This document shows, in pieces, positions 12,185 through 22,632 of a stretch of DNA of 24,473 nt (position 1 is the first letter of the stretch; the number at the start of each line of letters is the position of its first letter). The stretch lies in the IMG/VR virus record IMGVR_UViG_3300030117_002533, positions 1-24,473 of that record. One strand, 5' to 3'. A program made the translations under genes and the position numbers. This stretch comes from a virus. Below the pieces are notes generated by a model. It did not search any database, was not told the origin of the DNA, and was given only the letters and a program-made list of their open reading frames with translations.

Positions 12185-12578
12185 TAACAAAAACATAACC
12201 AAAGGTATGACTTATGGTAAAGGTAAACCACTTGGTTTTCAAATAGACAAATTTGGTTTACCTGTAGTAGATGGAAGAAGTACAAACTTACCTCCTGTAG
12301 CAACAAACACAACAGACCAAACAAGAGCAATTGAACCAATAGCTGAAGAAACATCTATTGCTATGAATGAAGGTGGAAAACCAGTAGTACCAGCTATGCA
12401 AATGAATAATATATTAGATATATTAAGAGATACTGAAAATATAAATGAACCTTTAATTTCTGGAGCAGTATCTCCATCAATAACACAAGAACAACTAGGA
12501 GATTTAGATTTTTTTGTTTTAGCTGACTTAGCAGAAAATAGTGATGTAAATGCAATAAGACAAGCTTTTAATATCTAA
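12165..12578 (+). CDS. Hypothetical structural-module protein (137 aa)
   Basis: The frame is open from 12147, but the ATG at 12165 (MATRSSSN) has GAGGA five bases upstream and avoids an odd Met/Arg/Lys-rich start. The N-terminal half is Ser/Thr/Pro-rich and probably flexible. The C-terminal part is acidic and helical, ending DVNAIRQAF. Overlaps the 70-aa gene and ends two bases before the 1690-aa gene. Function unknown. Confidence 0.62.
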   Translation: MATRSSSNKNITKGMTYGKGKPLGFQIDKFGLPVVDGRSTNLPPVATNTTDQTRAIEPIAEETSIAMNEGGKPVVPAMQMNNILDILRDTENINEPLISGAVSPSITQEQLGDLDFFVLADLAENSDVNAIRQAFNI

Positions 12579-12580
12579 CT

Positions 12581-15500
12581 ATGGTAAATCAACCTATTGG
12601 ACCATACACATTTGGTGAAGAGTACAACCAAATAACAGAAAAAAGTAGAGCATTAGAATTATCTTATAACAAAAAGAAAAACCAATTTACACAAGACCAA
12701 GTAGAAAGAACTAAAGAGTTAGCTAAGTTATATCCTGGAGCTCAATCTGGTTTGATTTCATCTGCTGTTTTAAAAGGACTTGATAATAAACAATTTGAAG
12801 AACTTTTAAAACTGCAGTACAAAGCTGTACCTAAATCACAACCATCATTTCCAAATACTATGGGTAATGATGTAGTAAATTCAGCTATGTTTAATTCTAC
12901 TTTTGGTAAAGTATTTAATTCAGTAGGAGAACAATTTAAATTACCTGAAGGTATGAAGTTTTGGAATAAATCAACATACCAAAGTGAACCTGTATATGGA
13001 ACACTTAAAGGATTATTTAGAACAATAGCATTAATTGGTGGTGCAGGAGCAAACGCAACTGTGGGTAAACCAGTAAGAGCGTTTGTAAAAACAGCAGAGG
13101 AAACTATAGAAGAACCTTTTTTAGGATTAGGTCAAATACAAAGACAAAAGGCAGAGGATTTAGCTGCTAGAGGATTAGCAGGTGACCCAGATGTCACAAT
13201 AGGAGATGTTGCTGCTGCAAGAGATGAAGCTAATAAAACAGAAAAAATTGGTCAACTTGCTGGTGTTGCTTTAACACTATCTGCTTTAACAGGTAAAGGT
13301 CCTACTGGTTTAAAAAAAGTTATTGGTAAAACATTTGCTGACAACTACAAAAATGCAGGAGCGTCTACTGCAGGTATAGCAGCACAAAAAATAAGAGAAG
13401 GTCAAGACCCTGGTGCAGTATGGAAAAGTTTTGGTGAAGGATATTTTCCACAAGGAAGAATAGTCGCTGAAGCATTAGAAGAACAAGAAGCCTATAAATA
13501 TAGAGGTCAAAATATAACTGCTGGTAGATATGTTGCAGAACTTGCAGGCATAGAACAAAACACTTTGTTATTTAATGCAGTTTCAGGAACTTTTGATTTT
13601 TATAAAGTTTTAGTAACTGACCCATTTTTAGTTGGTTCTAAAATATCAAAAGGTATAAAGTTTGCTAACAGTACACAAGGTAAAATACAAAAAGCATACA
13701 GAGCAGGAGAGTTTGAAAAGATACCTAGTATTGTTGATAACTTTTTAAATAGTCCTAAATCAGAAGGATTTCTAACAGCGTTTGCAGAATCAAATGATTT
13801 TAAAAAAATATTTGATGCAGTTAAAGACCCAGAGCTAGCACTTAACTTAGTTAAAACTAGAAATATAGATGAAGTAAAAAATCTTATGCAAGGTTTTGTA
13901 ATACAAAATCAAGGACTTGGAATACCTGCAATTATAAGGTCAAAAAATAGTTTAGGTTACAACAGAAATTTAGTAGATGCTTTAATGACAGCAAGAAAAG
14001 GAGATAAAGCTCCTTACTCCAAGTTTGGTGAATGGACACCTGACTCAGGAGCTGCATATGATGATGCTGCAGATTCTGTAAAAGTATTTAACCAATGGTT
14101 AGTAGAATTTAAAATACCAAAAAATATTGCTAATCAATTGTCTATAGAGTTTGCAGAAAAATCTGTAAAAGGTAATAGACCAGAAATGTCAAGAATATTA
14201 TTTGAAAAATTACCTTTACAAGTTAAAGAGCTAATGAAATCAGAAGGTTTTTCTAGTAAAACAATATCTAAAATAGATGACTACTTTGATGAGTTACAAG
14301 GAAAAATAAAAATATCAGGAACTAATAAATATGATATTCGTTCTTATTGGGCAAGTTTAGGAAAAACAGAAGGTGGAGGTTTGCAACCAATAGAAAAAGT
14401 ATTCAAAGGTATGCGAAGTATTCCTGGACCAGATGGAAAGCCAATAAATATGCCTACTCCATTTGATATTGGACAACACTTTGATGAGTTATGGTCATTA
14501 GGAAAACCATTAGATATAAGAAGAGCATTATCAACAGTTGAAAAATACACAAACATTGATGTTGGTAAAACTAAATTAGTAAATCTTGCAAAAAATTATG
14601 TAGATGATTTACCAGAATCTTCAAGATTAAAATTACCTGTAGAAAGTTTGTTAAAAAATGTAGTTCCAAAAGTAGATATGTTAGTAAGTTTTATACCTGA
14701 AACTTCAAGAAACTTTATTGACGATGTATTGTGGCCAGCTCAAAAAATATGGACAGGAGCACAACTGATTACAAGAATAGCCTGGCCTCTTAGATTATTT
14801 GGTGAAGGTCAATTTAGAATGGGATTAGATGGATTAGATAACTGGATAGAAAATCCTATTTCTACTTGGGCTTTTTCTAATTATTACAATGATATATTAG
14901 TTCAAGATTTTAGAAAAGGTATTAGACCTAGCAAAAGAGCTTATGATGAAATAGTTAGAGGTATAGTTGCTGATAGGCCTACAAATGTATTTGGTAAACA
15001 AGCACAAAAACAATTTGCACAACAAAGTTGGAAAAGAGTTATAAAGGGTGGAACTAAAAAAGAAAATTATGTTTCATCATGGCAACTTAATTTAAGATGG
15101 CCAATGGAAAGCGATTTAGCTCAATCAATAGCTAAAGAATTATTAGATGGTTCTGATTTAGTAAAAACAAAACAAAGTTTTTGGAATGGTTCACTTGCAA
15201 AAATTAGAAATCAATTGAATGATACAAGATATGATTTTGATGGTAACCCAATTAATCCTTATGTAAAACTTAATGATGCAGAAAAATATGTAGATGATTA
15301 TGTTCAATGGATTATGGACTTAACAAAAGGTGATGAAGAATTACTTGCTTTAATAGCAAATAGACAATTAAATTACCAAGGAAAGGTTATTACATTTAAT
15401 GATTTTGACAGATGGACACCAGCTAATCAAAAATTAATAAAACAATTTTTATCTGACAAATACGATATAGCACCAGATGTTTTATCAGCACCTGATTGGA

Positions 15501-17653
15501 TAACTAATCCACAAATAAAAAGTAAAACATTTGAAAGTTTTAATAAAGTTTCTCAATATTTATGGTACACCCTTGGAGAGTTGCCTGATGCAGAACTACA
15601 AAGAATACCAACATTCACTCAATACTATTGGCAAAATGTTGCATCACAATTACCATTTGGAGATTTAAAATCTGTAAAACATTTTGATGATTTGATAAAA
15701 CAATCAAAAGTTCCTGAAGAAGTTGCTCAACTGTATATTGCTGGCAAAAATGCAGCTATAAAAAAATATGGTTCTATAGAAAAAGCAATTAAAAAAATAC
15801 CAGAAAATATGAGATTATCTATAGATGAAATTAATGATTCTGCAAAAATGTATTCATTAGAAATGCACAACAGATTGTTGTATAACTTAAACCAAAAAGG
15901 ATATGTTGCTGAAGCATTACGATTAGTATTTCCATTCTTAGAACCTTGGAAAGAAATAATATTGAACTATCCAAGATTGTTTTTTAAGAATCCAGCAGGT
16001 CTTAGAAGAATACAATTAGCAACAGACAGAGGAACTAACAATGGTTTCTTTTATACAGACCCTGTATCAGGAGAAAAGTTTTATGTTACAGCTCCTACTG
16101 ACTTAACAGAGTATGTATATGGAATAGAAGATAGAGATTTGACAGGTTTTGAAGAAGATGTTCAATTAAGACTGTCATCACCTGTACAAGGTGCTAACTT
16201 GTTTACACAATCACCAATACCAGGACCAGGACCTATTATGAAATTTGCATATAAAACACTTAAAAAGTTTATGCCAGACTCACAATGGACACAAAAAATT
16301 GAAGATACAATATTTCCTTATGGCTTAGGTGACCCTGGATTAGAAGGTGCAACTATTGGTCAATTACCTGTGTATATGCAACAAGCATACAATACAGGAA
16401 CAAAAGGTAGTTTAGATGATATGGCTTGGGCTAATGATGTTGCTAACTCTTCTAAAATTATGACTAAAGCATGGTTTGAAGGATATTTGCCTTATGACCC
16501 AAGAACAGATGAAGGTAGAGTTTTATTTGAAAAAGATGTTATAGATTTAGCTTCAAGAATAAATGTATTTGAAAGTATGGCCAAGGGTATAGCTCCATCA
16601 TCTCCTAGAGCAGAAGCTGCATATAAATTACAACTTAGTGATAGACTTGCAGAACAAGCAGATTTTTTAGATAAAGAAAACCTTATAGAAGTATTAGAAG
16701 CCTTAATGCCTGCTGATTACGAGTTTGGTAAATATGATGATGATTACTTTACAAACACAGTTATAACTGCATTGTTTAGACAAGTTATTAATCAAGTAGA
16801 ACCAGGAGAAGAGTATTTAGCGTATCAAACAATTGCATCATTAATTGGTGGCACACCAGAAGATATGGATGCTGTATATACTGCTGTAGTTTTAGTACAA
16901 GGAAACACAACAACATTAGGTACTAGCTTGCCTTCAACAGAAGAAGAAGTTGAATGGTTTAATGCACATCCTGAAAAAGCAAAAGAGTTTAAATATACAT
17001 TCTCATTATTTGCACCAAATGTTTATGAGTATGATTTATTAGATGTTAACTCTTTTTATAATCAAGTAGATGAAGGACAAAGAATAACATTATCATTAGA
17101 TGAAAAAATAGAAAGAGCACAAGAAACATTTTTTAGAATAATGTTTAATTATCAATCTAAACATATTAGAGAAGCAAGAGCACAAAATAGAATATCAGAA
17201 AAAGATGCACAAGCTGAACTATCATTAATAAAAGCAAATCTATTAGAAGTAGTACCACTTGGTACAGATGCAAGAGATTTACCTAAAACAGAACCAGTAA
17301 GTAGATATGTTGTATTTGAAGAACTAAAGAAAGCAGCTAATGATGAGCTTATACTTACTACTGAATCAGGAAAAGGATTGCAAAAGTTTTTATATGGTGA
17401 TGATAAAAATGTTGGTTTTATGTATATGATAGAAAAAATACAAAATGAAAAGAAAAAAGTTACAACAAGTGGTGTAGAAGTATTAAAACCAGAAAATGAA
17501 GCAATAGAATATTTAGGAAGACAAGAATCAGCACAAGCTATGCGTGATTACTTATTTAACTGGGGAGCAAAAGTTGTAGAAGAATACCCAGACTTTGCAG
17601 GAATATATAGAACAAAGTTCTTATCCACAGTAGAATATCAATATACGCCATAA
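12581..17653 (+). CDS. Very large virion-associated protein candidate (1690 aa)
   Basis: By far the longest gene here. No enzyme motif was recognised. Seen: a charged N-terminus; two uncharged Gly/Ala/Leu-rich segments near 143-160 and 225-240 that could insert in a membrane; a Trp/Arg-rich middle near 717-740; a Pro/aromatic block near 1115-1140 (FPFLEPWKEI); and an acidic helical C-terminus. Length and position in the head module, rather than in a tail region, suggest an internal or ejected virion protein, as with large core proteins of podoviruses. It lacks the repeated coiled coil of a tape measure protein. No Shine-Dalgarno at its ATG, three bases after the previous stop. The role is inference. 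Confidence 0.6.
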   Translation: MVNQPIGPYTFGEEYNQITEKSRALELSYNKKKNQFTQDQVERTKELAKLYPGAQSGLISSAVLKGLDNKQFEELLKLQYKAVPKSQPSFPNTMGNDVVNSAMFNSTFGKVFNSVGEQFKLPEGMKFWNKSTYQSEPVYGTLKGLFRTIALIGGAGANATVGKPVRAFVKTAEETIEEPFLGLGQIQRQKAEDLAARGLAGDPDVTIGDVAAARDEANKTEKIGQLAGVALTLSALTGKGPTGLKKVIGKTFADNYKNAGASTAGIAAQKIREGQDPGAVWKSFGEGYFPQGRIVAEALEEQEAYKYRGQNITAGRYVAELAGIEQNTLLFNAVSGTFDFYKVLVTDPFLVGSKISKGIKFANSTQGKIQKAYRAGEFEKIPSIVDNFLNSPKSEGFLTAFAESNDFKKIFDAVKDPELALNLVKTRNIDEVKNLMQGFVIQNQGLGIPAIIRSKNSLGYNRNLVDALMTARKGDKAPYSKFGEWTPDSGAAYDDAADSVKVFNQWLVEFKIPKNIANQLSIEFAEKSVKGNRPEMSRILFEKLPLQVKELMKSEGFSSKTISKIDDYFDELQGKIKISGTNKYDIRSYWASLGKTEGGGLQPIEKVFKGMRSIPGPDGKPINMPTPFDIGQHFDELWSLGKPLDIRRALSTVEKYTNIDVGKTKLVNLAKNYVDDLPESSRLKLPVESLLKNVVPKVDMLVSFIPETSRNFIDDVLWPAQKIWTGAQLITRIAWPLRLFGEGQFRMGLDGLDNWIENPISTWAFSNYYNDILVQDFRKGIRPSKRAYDEIVRGIVADRPTNVFGKQAQKQFAQQSWKRVIKGGTKKENYVSSWQLNLRWPMESDLAQSIAKELLDGSDLVKTKQSFWNGSLAKIRNQLNDTRYDFDGNPINPYVKLNDAEKYVDDYVQWIMDLTKGDEELLALIANRQLNYQGKVITFNDFDRWTPANQKLIKQFLSDKYDIAPDVLSAPDWITNPQIKSKTFESFNKVSQYLWYTLGELPDAELQRIPTFTQYYWQNVASQLPFGDLKSVKHFDDLIKQSKVPEEVAQLYIAGKNAAIKKYGSIEKAIKKIPENMRLSIDEINDSAKMYSLEMHNRLLYNLNQKGYVAEALRLVFPFLEPWKEIILNYPRLFFKNPAGLRRIQLATDRGTNNGFFYTDPVSGEKFYVTAPTDLTEYVYGIEDRDLTGFEEDVQLRLSSPVQGANLFTQSPIPGPGPIMKFAYKTLKKFMPDSQWTQKIEDTIFPYGLGDPGLEGATIGQLPVYMQQAYNTGTKGSLDDMAWANDVANSSKIMTKAWFEGYLPYDPRTDEGRVLFEKDVIDLASRINVFESMAKGIAPSSPRAEAAYKLQLSDRLAEQADFLDKENLIEVLEALMPADYEFGKYDDDYFTNTVITALFRQVINQVEPGEEYLAYQTIASLIGGTPEDMDAVYTAVVLVQGNTTTLGTSLPSTEEEVEWFNAHPEKAKEFKYTFSLFAPNVYEYDLLDVNSFYNQVDEGQRITLSLDEKIERAQETFFRIMFNYQSKHIREARAQNRISEKDAQAELSLIKANLLEVVPLGTDARDLPKTEPVSRYVVFEELKKAANDELILTTESGKGLQKFLYGDDKNVGFMYMIEKIQNEKKKVTTSGVEVLKPENEAIEYLGRQESAQAMRDYLFNWGAKVVEEYPDFAGIYRTKFLSTVEYQYTP

Positions 17654-17663
17654 TGAGGAAAGT

Positions 17664-18647
17664 ATGATAACAGTATATAAATTAGAAGATGATGGTTCAG
17701 TTTCAAAAACAACTATTGAAAAAAGTCAATTAGAAATATATAAAAATTTAGGTTGGTCTGAAACACCACCATTAAATCCACTAGATATAATTGATAATAC
17801 TAGAGCAGGAGAAGATGTTATATTAGGTGGTGGAGTAAATTACACATCTACTTCTCCTTTTGGTTATCCCTCATTAATAAATACAGGACAAAAAAACGAA
17901 GATGGTACACCAAAATTTCAAGATGTTAATGTTTATCTACAAGGTTTAAATCCACAGGGTAATTGGTATTATCCAGGAGATGAAGATGTTATGTTAGATA
18001 AATTGTCTCCTAATGAAATAAGAACATTACAAGATAGATTAGTTAGAACACAATGGTTTGATATGGAAGCATACAGTCAAGAGTATGGGAGACCAGGTAG
18101 AGAGACAAGAAATGCTTTAATAAAAGCTATGACAGCATCTAACTTTTCAACAGGTGTTGGTTATGACACAGCAATAGATTTAGAATTATTAAATCCTGGT
18201 GAAGAGATTTATATACCAAACCAATATAGAGAAAGTGATAAAGCTACAAGACTACAAACAGTAGATGCAATATTTAATTCTATAGGCAAAAAAGCTACAA
18301 AAAAAGAAAGAAACTATTACGAATTAGTATTAAAAGAATTAGAACAAAAACAATTTTATAGTGATGAAGCTATTGCAAGAATGTCTGTTGAAGGACCTGA
18401 AGTTACAACAATAGAAACTAGAAAAAAAACTGTTGAACCTTTGTCTGAAAGACCAATAGAAACAGTAGAAACAGAAGAAATTATAGAACCTATACCAGAA
18501 GAAGTAGATGCAGTTGCTAGATTACAAGAAAGAATATCAGGAGATTTTGAAGGTGTGCTTGCTAGACAAAAAGATGTTGGTAGAGCAAGAAACAATGTAG
18601 GAAATATTAGTCAGTCCATAATGAGACTTAAATCATTAGGTGGGTAA
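17664..18647 (+). CDS. Hypothetical structural-module protein (327 aa)
   Basis: Not recognised. The N-terminal third is strand- and turn-rich (Gly, Thr, Tyr, Pro). The middle has a helical basic block with TKKERNYYELVLKELEQKQF. The tail is Thr/Glu/Pro-rich and probably disordered, then basic. Start is supported by GAGGAA three bases upstream; the stop overlaps the lysozyme start as TAATG. Tight coupling with the lysozyme suggests a shared virion role. Confidence 0.6.
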   Translation: MITVYKLEDDGSVSKTTIEKSQLEIYKNLGWSETPPLNPLDIIDNTRAGEDVILGGGVNYTSTSPFGYPSLINTGQKNEDGTPKFQDVNVYLQGLNPQGNWYYPGDEDVMLDKLSPNEIRTLQDRLVRTQWFDMEAYSQEYGRPGRETRNALIKAMTASNFSTGVGYDTAIDLELLNPGEEIYIPNQYRESDKATRLQTVDAIFNSIGKKATKKERNYYELVLKELEQKQFYSDEAIARMSVEGPEVTTIETRKKTVEPLSERPIETVETEEIIEPIPEEVDAVARLQERISGDFEGVLARQKDVGRARNNVGNISQSIMRLKSLGG

Positions 18648-19234
18648 TGGCTGTTTCTGTACGAATAAGTGATTTAGTAGAATACTTACAAGGCTTTGGT
18701 GTTAGTGATGCTTTAATACCATTATTAATTATGACTTCTTCTTTTGAATCTGGATTAAATAATAATGTTATTGGAACAAATAGTAATGGAACTAAAGATT
18801 ATGGTGTGTATCAAATTAATGTAGAAGGGTTTTATGAAAATAGAGATAAAGAAAAACCTGATAAAACATTAAGATTGTTTTTTGACAAAATTGGTAAAGA
18901 ATATACACAAAAAGAATTTATTAACAAAATAAACAATAACGAAAAATTTGCTTCACAATTTGTTGCACATTATATAAAAAGATTATCTGATAATCCTAAA
19001 TCTTTTGGAACTGATGGAGACCCATTAAACAAATGGAACGCATATAAAGACCATGTAGTACCTTTTACAAAAGGTGAAAAAATAAATAGAGACTTAGAAA
19101 GCGTTACTGATGCAATAGGTGCTTATGTTAATTCTTATATGCAAGTTAAATCTAAAGAATTTAAAAACTTGTTTGATTATGACTCATCTAGTATAGCTAA
19201 CATACCATCACCTAATGAAGGTAACAATGGCTGA
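18647..19234 (+). CDS. Virion lysozyme / lytic transglycosylase-like protein
   Basis: This 195-aa protein carries the lysozyme-fold signature. A helix ends in SSFESGLN with the probable catalytic Glu34; a loop follows, then DYGVYQIN, the (D)YGxxQIN block of transglycosylases and lysozymes. Later come an ASQFVAHYIKRL helix and a KWNAY motif. Such domains cut the glycan strand of peptidoglycan. No signal peptide or membrane helix and a position among structural genes argue for a virion-borne entry enzyme, not an endolysin. The C-terminal 50 residues are an extra helix and linker. AGGTGG precedes the ATG; the stop overlaps the next gene by eight bases. Confidence 0.8.
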   Translation: MAVSVRISDLVEYLQGFGVSDALIPLLIMTSSFESGLNNNVIGTNSNGTKDYGVYQINVEGFYENRDKEKPDKTLRLFFDKIGKEYTQKEFINKINNNEKFASQFVAHYIKRLSDNPKSFGTDGDPLNKWNAYKDHVVPFTKGEKINRDLESVTDAIGAYVNSYMQVKSKEFKNLFDYDSSSIANIPSPNEGNNG

Positions 19235-21065
19235 AGATAACACACCTATTCCTGATGATATATCATCATTAGAAGCAGAACTAGAATTTCAACAACTAGA
19301 AAATTCTATTGCTGAATTTAATAAAGCGTATGATGAACCAATAGATAGTAGATTTTTATGGAATTATATTGGTGGAAGGCAAATGGGTTATGGTAATGAT
19401 GAATTACAAATTATTGAAGATACAGCGTTTAGCAAAATTATGGATTACATGGATGAAAATGATTTACATTATACAGAAGTAGATGTTTATGATTTTATAC
19501 CAGAAGATAAAAGGTTATCTCCTTATTTAATATACAAAGAAAATATGAGAAACGAATATTACACAGATGACTTTGTAGAGTATATGACACTTGTTACAAG
19601 AAGAACACCATCAGGTATATACGATATAAAAACAGATGATATTCTTGATGCACCACCTAATCATTATATGGCAGAGTACGCATTAAAAGGCGCTCACGAA
19701 CAAGGACCAACAGTAAGATTTGAAACCTGGTCAAAAATAATTAATGGTAATGTTACAGATGGTTTTTTAAAGAAATTAAAATTTAAAGATTTTTTTAAAA
19801 AGGCATATCAAAGAACACAATCAAGAGATTTAATAATTAGACATATAAATAATTTATTTCCTGGTGGTTCATACGAAGCATATTTAGAAGAAAATTTTAA
19901 TAGAAATATGGAAAGAATGGGATTCACTCCTGAAGGTGATTGGTTACCAGAGATAAAAGAAAAGATGGTAATTAAATATACTGATATAGATGGCAAAGTT
20001 ACATACACAGATTTTTATGGAAAAGAAGTTAGTCCTGATGACCCAAGAATAAGTGATGATTCTAAGTTTGATGATTTAGTAAAACAATTAGAACCATCAT
20101 CTGAAGAATTAACAGAAGAACAAAAAATCAAAAAATTATATGATGATAATATTTTAACAGAAACAGAGTATGAACAAGCATTAAAAAAAGATGACATATC
20201 TTCTATAGACACACCTACAAATGTAGTAGATGATGGTTTTCCACCTGACCAAATTGAAGGTGAAGGTCCAATGGAAGGTGACTTTGGGCGAGATGCACCA
20301 GATGAAATTGATTATAAGTATGAATTAGCTGATGAAGAATTTAACAAAATAGTAAATAATGTAAACAATCTTGTAGATGAACTTCCATTAGAAGAAACAT
20401 TTAAAAATCAAGTTAAAAAGAATACTGCAAGAATAAGTAAAAATGTTGCTACACCAGGTGGAGTTATAGATTTTATAGATGTGTGGGAATTAGGAGTATT
20501 AGCTTTAGCTGTTGCTGCTATTTCTACAAATGAAGTAGATGAGATACCAACAATTATATATAATCAAGGTGTAAAAATGTACAATAGTATGCTATCTTCT
20601 GTTGGCATACCAGGACAAGTACAAGAAAAACCATATAATATAAATTTTGAAAAAGCTATAAAAACATTTAATATAGCAGAAATGTTTATGCCTACAGCTT
20701 ATGTAGAAAAAGCTGCTGTAAAAGAATTTAAAAAAGGGCAAACAGCAGGTGTGGATATATCTGTAGGACTAGGAGCAGGAGCAGGTGTACCACCAATGCA
20801 ATTTAAAGAACAAGAACCAAAACAAGATAATGGTGATATAAATAATATAATGGTTAATTTAATGAAAAATATTTCTAATGCACAAAAATCATATCCTATT
20901 ACAAGTTCTGAAATGTCTAATTTTAATAGAAATCCAATACAAGTAGTTCCACAAGATACTGCTGATAAACCAGTAAAAGTAGAGTATGATAGTAAAGAGA
21001 AACAAAAAATTGCTGAAATATACTCTGGTATGTTAAAAGCAATATCAGAAAGTTTGAAGAGGTAA
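19227..21065 (+). CDS. Large hypothetical virion-module protein (612 aa)
   Basis: An upstream in-frame ATG exists at 19215, but the ATG at 19227 (MAEDNTP) has GAAGG five bases upstream and gives an ATGGCTGA overlap with the lysozyme. The protein is very acidic in the first half. One hydrophobic segment lies near 412-433 (WELGVLALAVAAIS), a Gly/Ala-rich part near 515, and a helical C-terminus. It may contact membranes or other virion proteins. No family recognised. Context suggests a head-internal or ejected protein; inference only. Confidence 0.58.
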   Translation: MAEDNTPIPDDISSLEAELEFQQLENSIAEFNKAYDEPIDSRFLWNYIGGRQMGYGNDELQIIEDTAFSKIMDYMDENDLHYTEVDVYDFIPEDKRLSPYLIYKENMRNEYYTDDFVEYMTLVTRRTPSGIYDIKTDDILDAPPNHYMAEYALKGAHEQGPTVRFETWSKIINGNVTDGFLKKLKFKDFFKKAYQRTQSRDLIIRHINNLFPGGSYEAYLEENFNRNMERMGFTPEGDWLPEIKEKMVIKYTDIDGKVTYTDFYGKEVSPDDPRISDDSKFDDLVKQLEPSSEELTEEQKIKKLYDDNILTETEYEQALKKDDISSIDTPTNVVDDGFPPDQIEGEGPMEGDFGRDAPDEIDYKYELADEEFNKIVNNVNNLVDELPLEETFKNQVKKNTARISKNVATPGGVIDFIDVWELGVLALAVAAISTNEVDEIPTIIYNQGVKMYNSMLSSVGIPGQVQEKPYNINFEKAIKTFNIAEMFMPTAYVEKAAVKEFKKGQTAGVDISVGLGAGAGVPPMQFKEQEPKQDNGDINNIMVNLMKNISNAQKSYPITSSEMSNFNRNPIQVVPQDTADKPVKVEYDSKEKQKIAEIYSGMLKAISESLKR

Positions 21066-21066
21066 T

Positions 21067-22632
21067 ATGGCTGATTATGTATTTGTAGCTGACCCAGGTT
21101 TTGAAAGAAGAATATTAAAAGATGCAGAAAATAATACTGTATTTGTAAACTCACAACTTGAATTAGATTATTACACAGCACCAAGAGAAGGTGGGAGTTT
21201 TGATGGTGCTTATTGGTTTGATGATGGTTCTGCTGGTGTAATTACACAAAATATGATTGATACACAAATACAAACATCTGGAAAAACTATTTCTGAAGAA
21301 TATAATGATAAAGAATCAGCAGGTGATACTTTAGTTCAACCAAATACTGAAATAAGTAGTTTAAATTTATATGGCCCTGATGGTGAAATAGCTAATAATA
21401 ATGATGGAGAACCCATAGATACATCATTTGGTGCTGGTTCAACAAGTTTTAGTACTTGGAGTGGTAGAGATAAAGGACAAATACCACAAGGAGCAGAATT
21501 TTGGAATGTAGATGGAAATTATTATATAGTATATTTTATTCCAGGAACAGGAACTCCAATATATTATGATTCTAGTTTACAAGATTTAGAAAACATATTT
21601 GGACCTGTAGAATTTCCAGCAATACAAGAAAGTATTAAAAGTCCTACTTCAGCACAATGGAATAGTTCAATAAGATTTGGTGATTCTTTAGAATTAGCAG
21701 ACCCAAACATATATGACCCTAGTCAAAGTCCTTGGGTTTCTTTTGTAGATACTGTTGCTAAAGAATCAAAAATAAGACCATGGTTAAATGATGCAGAAAT
21801 GGTGCAATTATTAGCAGAATCAACACTAGAAGGTAGAACAGTAACTGATGCAGAATGGCAATCTACTGAATGGTGGAGAACACATACACAAGCAGAAAGA
21901 GATTGGTTATTATTAGCACAATCTAATACAACAGATTTTACAGGTGTTTTAACTGCTGATGCACAAAATAAAATAGAAAACGATAGATTAGCTATTAAAA
22001 ATTTAATGGAACAATCAGGTATTAATAACCCATCTGATGAATTAATTAATTGGGTATCAGAAAAATTTACTACTGGTTTATGGTCAGAACCTTTTGTAGC
22101 AGACCAAATAGAAATATTATCAGACCCTACATTAGAAGCAAACTTAGATACAGAATTAGATAATTTTATTACATCTGGTGAAGTAGATTACGATACAACT
22201 AGAGCAGGTGAATCACAAATTAAAAGACTTTCTAAAGAAATATTAGGACCAGTATTTGGTGCTAACATATCAGACTCTCAACTACAAACATGGGCAGGTA
22301 TGATTAGAAATGACCCAGATGCAGAAATTAATATAAGAGAAAAGATGATGAGTATGTTACAAGGTTTGTTTGGAGAAAATTATATAGATGGTTTAACTTA
22401 TGAAGAAATGGCAACACCATGGAGAGGTTTTACTACAAATACTTGGGGTGGAACATTAGATGAAAGTTCTACATTATTTCAAGATGTTGTTAAAAGTAAT
22501 GACATAAGTAAAGCAACTGAAATGTTATATAAAGAAGGATTAAAAGATGGTGGTTCAGAAAAAATAAAGAACGAAGTTTTATCTAGCATGGTAGGTCAAT
22601 TTGGTGGTGGAGGAGTTAGGAGAATAATATAA
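21067..22632 (+). CDS. Hypothetical virion-module protein (521 aa)
   Basis: Not recognised. The N-terminal 200 residues are strand- and Gly/Asp-rich with many aromatics. The C-terminal 300 are helical and acidic with Trp-rich helices (EWWRTHTQAERDWLL), ending in Gly-Gly-Gly-Val-Arg-Arg. GAGG lies four bases before the ATG; its stop overlaps the next start as TAATG. Likely structural by position. Confidence 0.58.
   Translation: MADYVFVADPGFERRILKDAENNTVFVNSQLELDYYTAPREGGSFDGAYWFDDGSAGVITQNMIDTQIQTSGKTISEEYNDKESAGDTLVQPNTEISSLNLYGPDGEIANNNDGEPIDTSFGAGSTSFSTWSGRDKGQIPQGAEFWNVDGNYYIVYFIPGTGTPIYYDSSLQDLENIFGPVEFPAIQESIKSPTSAQWNSSIRFGDSLELADPNIYDPSQSPWVSFVDTVAKESKIRPWLNDAEMVQLLAESTLEGRTVTDAEWQSTEWWRTHTQAERDWLLLAQSNTTDFTGVLTADAQNKIENDRLAIKNLMEQSGINNPSDELINWVSEKFTTGLWSEPFVADQIEILSDPTLEANLDTELDNFITSGEVDYDTTRAGESQIKRLSKEILGPVFGANISDSQLQTWAGMIRNDPDAEINIREKMMSMLQGLFGENYIDGLTYEEMATPWRGFTTNTWGGTLDESSTLFQDVVKSNDISKATEMLYKEGLKDGGSEKIKNEVLSSMVGQFGGGGVRRII

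Noticed and set aside
19215-19226. Earlier in-frame ATG for the 612-aa gene
   Set aside because: The GAAGG ribosome binding site fits the ATG at 19227, giving the usual short overlap.
20699-21184. 161-codon minus-strand frame
   Set aside because: Overlaps the ends of two coupled structural genes and has shadow-like Leu/Ser/Cys composition.
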